Positions 42,535 to 50,290 of a stretch of 64,000 nt of DNA are shown one piece after another. Below the pieces are notes generated by a model that was not told the origin of the DNA, ran no database searches, and saw nothing but the letters and a program-made list of their open reading frames with translations. Location of the stretch: assembly GCF_000820145.1 (NCBI RefSeq), contig NZ_CDBW01000039.1:27048-91047 (forward strand). Reading direction: 5' to 3'. The first letter of the stretch is position 1. Every line of letters begins with the position of its first letter. Origin of the DNA: Aeromonas sobria. Lineage in GTDB: Bacteria; Pseudomonadota; Gammaproteobacteria; Enterobacterales; Aeromonadaceae. The position numbers and the translations under genes were made by a program.

Positions 42535-43281
42535 TCAGCGGCGGCTGATAGTGAGCGGGCCGAAGGTCTGGGCCACCGGCATGATCTCGATGCTGTTGAT
42601 GTTAACGTGGGCTGGCTGCTGGCTGATCCAGAGCACGGTATTGGCGATATCGTCCGGCTGGATCGCCTCCACCCCCTGATAAACAGTGGCCGCCTTGGCG
42701 TCGTCACCGTGGAAGCGCACGTTGGAGAACTCGGTGCCGCCGCACAGGCCCGGCTCCACGTTGGTAACGCGAATGGCTGTGCCCGCCAGATCGGCGCGCA
42801 GGTTGAGGCTGAACTGCTTCACGAACGCCTTGGTGGCGCCGTAGACGTTGCCGCCCGGATAGGGATAGGTGCCGGCGATGGAGCCGATGTTGACGACGTG
42901 ACCACGATTGCGCACCACCATGCCCGGCAGCAGCAGGCGGGTAAGCAGGGTCAGACCGCTGATGTTGGTGGCGATCATCTGCTCCCAATCCTCGAGATCC
43001 GCCTTGTGGGCAGGCTCCAGCCCCAGCGCCAGACCGGCGTTGTTGACCAGCAAATCCACCTCGCTCCAGGCGGCTGGCAGACCGGCGATGGCGGCACGAG
43101 TGGCGGCCTTGTCCTGCACGTCGAACACCAGCGGCAGGAACTGCTCGCCCAGCTCGTCAGCCAGCGCGGCCAGCCGCTCGGCGCGGCGACCGGTGCCGAT
43201 CACCTTGTAGCCCGCCTGCACCAGCTGGCGGCTGATGGCTTCACCAAAACCGGACGAGGCGCCCGTTACCATTGCAATCAT
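42535..43281 (-). CDS. ydfG: YdfG-like NADP-dependent 3-hydroxy acid dehydrogenase
   Basis: A 248-residue SDR starting MIAMVTGASSGFGEAIS (GxxxGxG), with GTGRRAERL for NADP preference, NNAG, catalytic Ser in NIGSIAGTYPYPGGNVYGAT, and YGATKAFV (YxxxK). VEPGLCGGTEFSNVRF is characteristic of YdfG, which oxidises L-allo-threonine, serine and 3-hydroxy acids and also reduces malonic semialdehyde. The start is set by GAGGTTCAG. It lies downstream of the DUF3624 and GNAT genes on the same strand. Confidence 0.88.
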   Translation of the reverse strand: MIAMVTGASSGFGEAISRQLVQAGYKVIGTGRRAERLAALADELGEQFLPLVFDVQDKAATRAAIAGLPAAWSEVDLLVNNAGLALGLEPAHKADLEDWEQMIATNISGLTLLTRLLLPGMVVRNRGHVVNIGSIAGTYPYPGGNVYGATKAFVKQFSLNLRADLAGTAIRVTNVEPGLCGGTEFSNVRFHGDDAKAATVYQGVEAIQPDDIANTVLWISQQPAHVNINSIEIMPVAQTFGPLTISRR

Positions 43282-43337
43282 CTGAACCTCCATATCTACA
43301 CCGATATTGTTATTTATCTGTTTGAATCTATTCAGAT

Positions 43338-43583
43338 TCATTCATCGCTCAATTCACGTCCGGTCGCCTTGCGCCAGACAAATACCACCAGATGGAGCAG
43401 CAACAGGCCCGAGCCACCCAGCGCGAACAGCAGGCCGGTGAGGGCGTTGACCGAAGTGTCGGCGCCACACCACCACCAGACCAGCCAACCGATCAGGCCG
43501 ATGACGAAAGTCTGGCCAGCGCAGACCGGGCAGCGCCCCAGTTTGGCCCTGATGGCGGTGGCAAGGCAGTTGTCGCAGCTCAT
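43338..43583 (-). CDS. DUF3624 membrane protein
   Basis: An 81-residue protein: an N-terminal zinc-ribbon-like CDNC...CPVC arrangement (MSCDNC, GRCPVCAGQ), then two transmembrane helices (FVIGLIGWLVWWWCG, LLFALGGSGLLLLHLVVFVW). The pattern matches the Vibrio/Aeromonas DUF3624 family. Function unknown. It sits 31 bases after the GNAT stop. Confidence 0.78.
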   Translation of the reverse strand: MSCDNCLATAIRAKLGRCPVCAGQTFVIGLIGWLVWWWCGADTSVNALTGLLFALGGSGLLLLHLVVFVWRKATGRELSDE

Positions 43584-43614
43584 CCTGCACCTCGATTCTG
43601 CTCGTTCAACATAA

Positions 43615-44124
43615 CTAGCGCGCCTGCGAGAGCCGCTTGCGAGCCTGCCGCCGCAGCAGGATCTCCTCATCACTCACCAGCGGCAACACCAACCGGTGGG
43701 CATGCTGGTCGCGGCCATAGTAATTCGCCAGCCGCTGCTGGGGACGAAATCCCAACCCCTGATAGAGTGCCAGCGCCTCTTCATTGGCATCCCCCACTTC
43801 GAGGCGAACCGCCCCCCAACCGGCAGCCTTGCCCTCACGGATCACCTGCTCCAGCAGGCGACGAGCCCAACCCAGACGGCGCACCGTCCAACGGATCGCC
43901 AGCGCCTGAATGACCAGTCGATCCCAGCCTCTGTGTTCCAGCAGGCAGAGGTAACCCATCAACAGATTTTTTTCATCCAGCAGCAGCAGGGTACGTCCCT
44001 TGGCGTGGGTCAGCAGATAGTGCCAGCGGCTGCGGCCAAAGGCGACTTCAGGGGGAAAGCAGTAGCGTTCCAAATTAACGATGGCGCCCAGATCATCGGT
44101 TCGGGCCGCTCGTACGGTCAACAC
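43615..44124 (-). CDS. GNAT-family N-acetyltransferase (RimI-like)
   Basis: A 169-residue protein from GTG 44124 with AAGGA upstream. GNAT blocks: LVIQALAIRWTVRRLGWARRL (acetyl-CoA site, with RRLGWA in place of RGxGxG), VRLEVGDANEEALALYQGLGF. It is divergent from an ATP-grasp ligase with an RLAN-type N terminus. In related bacteria such ligases are often neighbours of GNAT enzymes, some fused to a C39-like peptidase, which is absent here. The pair may modify a peptide or amino acid, but the substrate is unknown. Confidence 0.8.
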   Translation of the reverse strand: MLTVRAARTDDLGAIVNLERYCFPPEVAFGRSRWHYLLTHAKGRTLLLLDEKNLLMGYLCLLEHRGWDRLVIQALAIRWTVRRLGWARRLLEQVIREGKAAGWGAVRLEVGDANEEALALYQGLGFRPQQRLANYYGRDQHAHRLVLPLVSDEEILLRRQARKRLSQAR

Positions 44125-44310
44125 AGGGAGTCCTTGTTCGGTTATTTATCTTCAGCACCAAAAATGCGACTTGTATCACAAGTGACCAAAGCAGAATATG
44201 AGGCACTGTAACCTCTTGTTTCCCCTCGCGCCATTGTCGTGCTTGTCGGTGCATCGAAGCCCACTGGGGATCCTGCCTGTTCAGGCAGTCTGATCTGTGG
44301 AGCCGAAAAT

Positions 44311-45750
44311 ATGAGTACCTACGTCATCGTCGAAGAGCTGGGCGACTGGCCTTGCCATGCCGATTATCTGCTGACCGCCCGCACCTACCTGCAACATGGG
44401 GTACCGACCACCGGCGGCCGACCCCGCATCATCAACCTCTGCCGCAATCTGGAGCACCTGAGCGCGGGCTACTACTGCTCGCTATTGGCCCAGGCTCGTG
44501 GCCATCACTGCCTGCCGGGTCTGCAAGCCATCAGCCGACTGCAACCCCAGCAGCCACCGGCCAAGCTATGGCGCAAGGCGCAGGGGTGGCTGGCCCAGCA
44601 GAGCGAGGATCGGATCAGGGTGCGCGCCATCTTCGGCCAGTGTGAACAGAGCGAGCTGGCGGGGCTGGCCCGCTACTACTACGGCCTGAGCCAGCTGCCG
44701 CTGCAGGAGCTGACCCTGAAACGCGGCCGTCACGGCTGGTCGGTGCGCCAGCAGCAGAGCCTGTCACCGCTGGAGCTGAGCCAAAGCGAACAGGCACTGA
44801 TGCAGCACCATGCTCAGGCACTGGTGGGCACCGGTGACGAGGAGCAGGCGGCGCCGCTCTACCAGCTTGCCATTCTGGTAGACCCCGATGATGGTCGCGC
44901 TAGCAGCGATGGCTTGGCGCTGGAGCGGTTTATCCGGGCTGCCGCCGCCCAGGGGATCCGGGCCGAGATCCTGCCCCCCTCCGCCATCGAGCGGCTGCCG
45001 GAGTTTGACACCCTCTGGCTACGTGCCGAAACCGCGGTCGGCCACTACACCTTCGAGTTTGCCCGCCGCGCCGAACAGCTGAAGATGCCGGTGATCGACA
45101 GCTCCCGCGCCATCCTCGCCTGTAGCAACAAACTCTATCTCTACGAGCTGATGGTACGCAGCGGCGTGCCCATGCCGCCGACCATGGTGGTGACCCGTCG
45201 CGGCCGCCACCATGTCGATGAACTGGTGCAGCGACTCGGCCTGCCGCTGATGGTGAAAGTGCCCGATGGCGCGCAGGGGCGCGATCTCGCCCTGGCCAGT
45301 GACGAGCAGCAGCTGGCCCGGCTGCTGGACGAGGGGCTCAGCCGATCCGCCCTGCTGCTGGTGCAGAGCCGGATCCCCGCCGAGTTTGACTGGCGCATCG
45401 GCTTTCTCGACGGCTCGCCGCTGTTTGCCTGTCGCCGCTACCGGCCCGAGCCCGGCAACCGCATCCGCCGCCGCAAGCACCCGCTAGACATGAGCCGCAT
45501 CGAAGCGCTGCCGCTGAACGAGGTGCCGGAGCGAGTGCTGCAAACAGCACGTCGCGCCGTCCACCAACTCGGCAATGGCCTCTACGGGCTGGACTTGCGC
45601 CAGCAGGGCCGTGACTGCGTGCTGCTGGAGATCGTCGACAATCCCTGGATCCGCGGTGATATCGAAGACAAGGAGGCGCAGGATCTCTACGAACGGCTGG
45701 CCCGCGCCTTCCGCCAGCGGCTGGAGAATCGGGGTCAGACAACTGCATAA
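44311..45750 (+). CDS. RimK-like ATP-grasp ligase with N-terminal RLAN domain
   Basis: About 479 residues from ATG 44311 (MSTYVIVEELGDWP). The N-terminal ~180 residues match the RimK-like ATP-grasp N-terminal domain: LTARTYLQHG, RIINLCRNLEHLSAGYYCSL. The ATP-grasp core follows, with DSSRAILACSNKLYLYELMV, LPLMVKVPDGAQGRDLALA (nucleotide-binding lysine) and the Mg ligand block LLEIVDNPWI. Such enzymes join amino acids to a carboxylate using ATP. A 7-bp leader hairpin (CTGCCTG/CAGGCAG at 44275-44290) lies 20 bp before the start. Confidence 0.85.
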   Translation: MSTYVIVEELGDWPCHADYLLTARTYLQHGVPTTGGRPRIINLCRNLEHLSAGYYCSLLAQARGHHCLPGLQAISRLQPQQPPAKLWRKAQGWLAQQSEDRIRVRAIFGQCEQSELAGLARYYYGLSQLPLQELTLKRGRHGWSVRQQQSLSPLELSQSEQALMQHHAQALVGTGDEEQAAPLYQLAILVDPDDGRASSDGLALERFIRAAAAQGIRAEILPPSAIERLPEFDTLWLRAETAVGHYTFEFARRAEQLKMPVIDSSRAILACSNKLYLYELMVRSGVPMPPTMVVTRRGRHHVDELVQRLGLPLMVKVPDGAQGRDLALASDEQQLARLLDEGLSRSALLLVQSRIPAEFDWRIGFLDGSPLFACRRYRPEPGNRIRRRKHPLDMSRIEALPLNEVPERVLQTARRAVHQLGNGLYGLDLRQQGRDCVLLEIVDNPWIRGDIEDKEAQDLYERLARAFRQRLENRGQTTA

Positions 45751-45780
45751 CCCGCCATGACCTTGTCGTCCACAATGACA

Positions 45781-45807
45781 GAGAGGGCCCCGCGATGGGG
45801 CCCTCTC
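45781..45807. terminator. bidirectional terminator
   Basis: GAGAGGGCCCC-(5 nt)-GGGGCCCTCTC between the ATP-grasp gene and the convergent amylase gene. Confidence 0.75.
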
Positions 45808-45833
45808 TCGTATCACTGCTTGTTGCCGCTGAC

Positions 45834-47450
45834 TTATTGCAGACGCAGGAAACGCCCGCTCAAGGGGGGAAGCTCCACCGTCACGCTGCTGCCGCCGATG
45901 GCCAGACTCTCGCCGCTTTGCAGATCCACCAGCGCACTGCCGCTGCGCAACTTGCCCGCTGGCAGGTTGTAGCTGAGCGCCGTGGTGGAGAGGTTGAGCA
46001 GGTAGACAACTTGCTCCCCCGCCGTCTGCTTGATGTCGCCATAGAGGCTGCCGTCGGCCACCAGCTTGACTCGCTCCCCCTGATAGAGGGCGGGGTGGGC
46101 AGCACGCAGGGCCAGCAGCTGGCTGAGCCACTGCTTGAGTTCTGCCTGTTCGCCGCCCGGCACAAAGCCGGTGACAGCGGGCACCTTGCCGTCACTGCGA
46201 GCCACGTGATCGTCGCACAGCCCCTGTGCCACACAGTCGCCGCCGACCTTGGCGGCAAAGCCCGGCACCTCGTCGCCAAACTCCTCGCCATAGTAGAGGG
46301 TGATGGGGCCGGAGCGGGCAGCGAGGAAGCTGAAGGCCGCCTTGTGGCGCTGCCAGTACTCCGCCGGATTGAAGTGGCCGCGCTCCAGCAGATCGCCAAA
46401 ACGCACCAGATCGTGGTTGCCCAGCATCAGGTTGGGCATGGCGTGATTCGGGTAGTTCTCCACCTTGTTCCAGCTGGCATCGAGCATGCTGGCTCCCTGT
46501 CCGCCCTTGCCGGACTCCTCCACCGCCAGCGCCTGTACGATGCCGTAGCGCAGCGGGAAGTCGAACGCCGAGGCGAGCGCCGGGTTGTCGCTGCTGCCGT
46601 AAGCCTCTGCGCGAATATCGTCAGCCCCCTTCCACACTTCCCCCACCATGTAGCCGAGGGTGCCCCACTGCTGACCGGCGGCCTTGCGCGTCGCACTGGC
46701 CCGTTCCACTTCGCTGCGAATACCACGCCACTCGTCCAGATTGAGCTGATAGGCCTGATCGAGGCGCCAGCCGTCGATGCCATACTGCTCGACCCAGTAA
46801 CGGGCCACCTCTTTGAAGTAGGCGAGGCTCTCCGGCTTGCTGTAATCCACCAGCTGACCGGGATAATCGGCACCGCCGCCGGTGAGAGCGGGCAGACGCC
46901 CCTCTGGCGAGGGCTTGCTCACCCCCACCTTGTTGACGTGGCCAAACACACCGTCGAGGAAAACGTAGAGGCCACGCTGGTGGGCCGCATCCACCAGCTG
47001 CTTGAGCTTGGCATTGCTGCCGAAGTTGGGGTCCACGGTGAAAAAGTCGCAGGCGAAGTAGCCGGTGGCATCGAGCTTGTTGTCGCCGCCTTGCCCCGCA
47101 CAGGAGTCGAACACCGGGGTGAGCCAGATGGCGTTGAGGTTGAGACTCTTGATATGGTCGAGGCTGTCGATGATCCCCTGCAGATCGCCATTGTGGCGGG
47201 AGGGGCCATAGCCGACGCCGTAGTTGGCGCTGCCGTCACCATCGACAAAGGATTCCACCATCACCTGATAGATGCGCAGGTTGCAGGCGGGCTGATCATC
47301 GCCATAGCAGGCACGGTTGCTGACCAGATCGGTACGGTTGGGAGCCGGTGGGATGACTTCACCACCGGAAGAACTGCTGCTGCCACCGCAGGCAGCCAGT
47401 AACAGGGCGGCCCCGAGCAGGCCGCCATAGCGCAACGTTCCCTGTTTCAT
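45834..47450 (-). CDS. lipoprotein alpha-amylase (GH13)
   Basis: A 538-residue protein with a lipoprotein signal, lipobox LLAAC followed by GGSSSSSGG, so it is probably membrane-anchored rather than free. GH13 conserved regions: DGVFGHVN (region I), GWRLDQAY (nucleophile Asp), GEVWKG (acid/base Glu) and GNHDLVRF (transition-state Asp), then a C-terminal beta domain (VVYLLNLSTTALSYNLP). It hydrolyses alpha-1,4-glucans. It starts at ATG 47450. The palindrome GCGAGCGCTCGC lies ~58 bp upstream. Confidence 0.9.
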   Translation of the reverse strand: MKQGTLRYGGLLGAALLLAACGGSSSSSGGEVIPPAPNRTDLVSNRACYGDDQPACNLRIYQVMVESFVDGDGSANYGVGYGPSRHNGDLQGIIDSLDHIKSLNLNAIWLTPVFDSCAGQGGDNKLDATGYFACDFFTVDPNFGSNAKLKQLVDAAHQRGLYVFLDGVFGHVNKVGVSKPSPEGRLPALTGGGADYPGQLVDYSKPESLAYFKEVARYWVEQYGIDGWRLDQAYQLNLDEWRGIRSEVERASATRKAAGQQWGTLGYMVGEVWKGADDIRAEAYGSSDNPALASAFDFPLRYGIVQALAVEESGKGGQGASMLDASWNKVENYPNHAMPNLMLGNHDLVRFGDLLERGHFNPAEYWQRHKAAFSFLAARSGPITLYYGEEFGDEVPGFAAKVGGDCVAQGLCDDHVARSDGKVPAVTGFVPGGEQAELKQWLSQLLALRAAHPALYQGERVKLVADGSLYGDIKQTAGEQVVYLLNLSTTALSYNLPAGKLRSGSALVDLQSGESLAIGGSSVTVELPPLSGRFLRLQ

Positions 47451-47507
47451 TGTTATGTTCCCGCTGTGAGCACAAGTGTCTGAATGCACCTGCTTTTCGC
47501 CATGATA

Positions 47508-47519
47508 GCGAGCGCTCGC
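47508..47519. promoter_or_regulatory. 12-bp palindrome upstream of the amylase gene
   Basis: GCGAGCGCTCGC, a perfect palindrome in the 109-bp gap between the TonB receptor stop and the amylase start. LacI-family operators have CG-centred palindromes, but this one is GC-centred, so an operator role is only a possibility. Confidence 0.3.
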
Positions 47520-47559
47520 AGAGGGGTCTGTGACTGAAAACGTTACCCGCTCATCTTGC

Positions 47560-49527
47560 TCAGAGCACGCCGTCGGAAGCGAAGCGGTAGTTGACCGAGA
47601 GCCAGTATGAGCGACCCGGCTCGGGGATACGGCCACTCTGCTCATAGCCAAGGCCCGCCTGACTGCTGTGTACCGACTTGGAGAGGTGCTCGTAGTAGAA
47701 GGTGTCGAACAGGTTGTCCACCCCGGCCGAGAGCTGCCACCCCTTGGCAAACTGCCAGGCGCCGCTCAGGTTCAGGGTGAAGAAGCCCGGGGTCTCCCCC
47801 TGATCCTGACCGGCCACCGTGCCGGAACCGACGTCCACCCGCTCCTGCGCCGCCACGGCGCGCCCCAGCAGGGTGAAGCTCAGCGCCTCGTCCGGCTGCC
47901 AGCCCAACGCCAGCTTGCCATCGAGCGGCGGCATCTGGGCCAGCGGCTTGTTGTCGCTTCGGTTTTCCCCATACACCACCGCCAGACCGCCATCGAGACG
48001 CCACTGCTCGGCAAACTGCCAACGCCCCTCCAGCTCGCCGCCCCGGGTCTGGGCATCGATGTTGCGCACCTTGTTCGACTTGCTGTTGTAGAGCAGGAAT
48101 TCCTTGATGTCGGCGCTAAAGAGGGAGAGGGTCAGATCCAGCTCGCGGCTGCGCAGGGCCAAACCAGCATCCCACTGACGGCTGCGCTCCGGGTTGAGGG
48201 TGAACGGGGTGCTGTCCTTGCTGCGCTCCCAGTAGTCCGGCGCCCGCTCAGCCTGCCCCCACGCCAGATAGCTGGACCAGCGGGGCGACCACTGATACTC
48301 GTAGCGGCCAAACCCGCTGTTCAGGTTCAGGGTATCGCTGTAGAGGGTCTGTTCACCGGCGCCATAGCGGGTGGTCTCTACCCGATCCTGCCGGTAACCG
48401 CCCTTGTAGCTGTGGCCCCCCTGCTGACGACCCAGCTCGGCGAAGCCGCCCTGCTGCTCGAAACGCAGAGTGCGCTGGCGATCCTTGGTGGCATAGTCGA
48501 CCCCACTCCGACTACGGTGCTGATCCCGGTTGCTGTCGAATCCGGCGGTCAGCAGCCAGTCGGCTGGTAAGGCGATGTCGTTGGCCCAGCGCCCGCCGGT
48601 GTTGAGGCGATCCGGGTTGGAGAGCATCTTCATGCCGCTGTTTTGCCGCAGGCTGAAGTTGTCCATGATGTGGTCGATGTAGTTGTCCCACAGGGTCAGC
48701 TCGCTGCGCTGCCAGTGAGTGGTGATCTGCTCCTGCTTGAGCTTCAGCCCGAAGGATTCGCGGTCAAACATGGGGCCATCCATGGTGCGATCCGCATAGG
48801 CGGCGCGGGCATTGCTGCGCTCGGCGGTGAGTTCCAGCCAGGTGTGTTCCCCCGGCGTCCAGCCCAGCTGGGCGGTGCCGTTTTCGCGACGATAGAAAGA
48901 GCGCACCTCGTTACCGTGACCATCGCGGTAATCATCGCTGTCGGAGTGGGTGAACTGACCGCGCAGATAGCCGTCGGTCGAGCCCGCCGTCATATCCACC
49001 ATCTGGTCATCGCGGCCAAAGCTGCCGTAGAGGGCAGAGGCATCGGCCTTGAGACCCGGCGCGGTGAACTCGGGTCTGTCCCGCTCGAACAGCACGGTGC
49101 CCGCCAGCGTGGCCCCCTGCTCGAGGGATTGCGGCCCTTTCAGCACCCGGATCCGGTCAAAGGATTGGGGGAACACATAGGCCGTGGGCGGGTCCATCCG
49201 GCCGCCACAGCCACCAGCCAGCATGCCGCCATCCATCTGCACGTTGAGGCGGGACATCCCCATCCCCCGCAGCACGGGATCGCCACCCAGCCCCCCTTTG
49301 CGCACCATGCTCATGCCGGTGACATTCTTCAGATAACCGGCGCCGTCGGCCGCCGGCATGGGTGAGCCGGGCTTCTTGGGATCCAGCGTCACTTCAAGTG
49401 TGCTGGCCGGGCGGGTTGCCACCACCACCATGGGATCCAGCTGTTGAACCTGTTCCTGACCGGCAGCGCCGTGACAGGCGAGTCCGCCAACCAGCAGGGC
49501 AAGGGGTGTGCGCATATGACAAGCCAT
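47560..49527 (-). CDS. TonB-dependent copper receptor (OprC/NosA type)
   Basis: A 655-residue outer-membrane receptor. A signal peptide is followed by a plug domain with VRKGGLGGDPVLRGMGMSRL and the subfamily hallmark GGCGGRMDPPTAYVFP; the Met-rich MGMSRLNVQMDGGM segment fits copper binding. A 22-strand barrel follows, ending NYRFASDGVL. It is assigned to the copper-receptor subfamily by these plug motifs. AAGGA precedes ATG 49527. Two hairpins lie in its leader. Confidence 0.88.
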   Translation of the reverse strand: MACHMRTPLALLVGGLACHGAAGQEQVQQLDPMVVVATRPASTLEVTLDPKKPGSPMPAADGAGYLKNVTGMSMVRKGGLGGDPVLRGMGMSRLNVQMDGGMLAGGCGGRMDPPTAYVFPQSFDRIRVLKGPQSLEQGATLAGTVLFERDRPEFTAPGLKADASALYGSFGRDDQMVDMTAGSTDGYLRGQFTHSDSDDYRDGHGNEVRSFYRRENGTAQLGWTPGEHTWLELTAERSNARAAYADRTMDGPMFDRESFGLKLKQEQITTHWQRSELTLWDNYIDHIMDNFSLRQNSGMKMLSNPDRLNTGGRWANDIALPADWLLTAGFDSNRDQHRSRSGVDYATKDRQRTLRFEQQGGFAELGRQQGGHSYKGGYRQDRVETTRYGAGEQTLYSDTLNLNSGFGRYEYQWSPRWSSYLAWGQAERAPDYWERSKDSTPFTLNPERSRQWDAGLALRSRELDLTLSLFSADIKEFLLYNSKSNKVRNIDAQTRGGELEGRWQFAEQWRLDGGLAVVYGENRSDNKPLAQMPPLDGKLALGWQPDEALSFTLLGRAVAAQERVDVGSGTVAGQDQGETPGFFTLNLSGAWQFAKGWQLSAGVDNLFDTFYYEHLSKSVHSSQAGLGYEQSGRIPEPGRSYWLSVNYRFASDGVL

Positions 49528-49576
49528 ACATTTTCCTTATGTATTTGTTTGTTTTGTTTTTTTCATTCAACCAATC

Positions 49577-49601
49577 AAACCTTTCAGCTGGGGAAAGGTT
49601 T
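49577..49601 (-). promoter_or_regulatory. leader hairpin upstream of the copper receptor
   Basis: AAACCTTTC-(7 nt)-GAAAGGTTT, a perfect 9-bp stem ~50 bp before the start codon. A second stem (CAGGCC/GGCCTG at 49607-49626) follows further upstream. It could be a regulatory leader or an operator. No known riboswitch class fits. Confidence 0.4.
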
Positions 49602-49772
49602 GCCATCAGGCCGCAAAAAAGGCCTGCGGCACGAAAGCGGCAAGCCTCTGTCAGGTAAATTGAAGGCAGGTTGGCAAAATGTTGCGCAGGTTTTACCCAA
49701 GTTGATTCAGAAAGGCAAACGGGCAAACATTCCAGCAACAGGAATCTGGCGTTTGCTCACAAAAAGTGGGGA

Positions 49773-50030
49773 TTAACTGAAGGCTTCCCGTTCATCGATG
49801 GGGGAGATCAGGTGATAAATCTCGTGGGCTGACAAGGTACAGCCGACGGGCCACTCCAATTGGTGGTGACGGTTGATGAAGACCCGGGCGCACTGGCGCT
49901 CACTCTCCAGTTTTGCAAACAGCGCCTGACCACGCCAGGGGTTCAGATCCAGCACCCCTGTGATACCGTCCGATAACACCACAAACAGACGCCATCCCTG
50001 CACATACTCCACATCGATAAAGACCGGCAT
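49773..50030 (-). CDS. DUF2442 domain protein
   Basis: An 85-residue protein with VEYVQGWRLFVVLSDGITGVLDL and WRGQALFAKL, the DUF2442 pattern. DUF2442 proteins often accompany DUF4160 partners in toxin-antitoxin-like pairs, but no such partner is next to it here. AGAGG upstream supports the start. Function unknown. Confidence 0.75.
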   Translation of the reverse strand: MPVFIDVEYVQGWRLFVVLSDGITGVLDLNPWRGQALFAKLESERQCARVFINRHHQLEWPVGCTLSAHEIYHLISPIDEREAFS

Positions 50031-50290
50031 CCTCTCGGCTCCGATTGGGATAATTCGCGATAATTATAAACACCCGCAGCCCTATCCATACACGCCACGG
50101 CTCACATTTCACCCAGCAGATTATTCTGTAATCATTAGCTGCGCGCCATCACACCTTTTGATAGGCGATATGTTAATTGCCCCTTTTGGCAAGCTAGAGT
50201 GCAACCTTCTCCCCATCTGCCTGTCATAAGGTCACAACAAATAAAAAAACGTCTGTGGACAGACGTTTACAGGCTCTATCAGGAATATTC

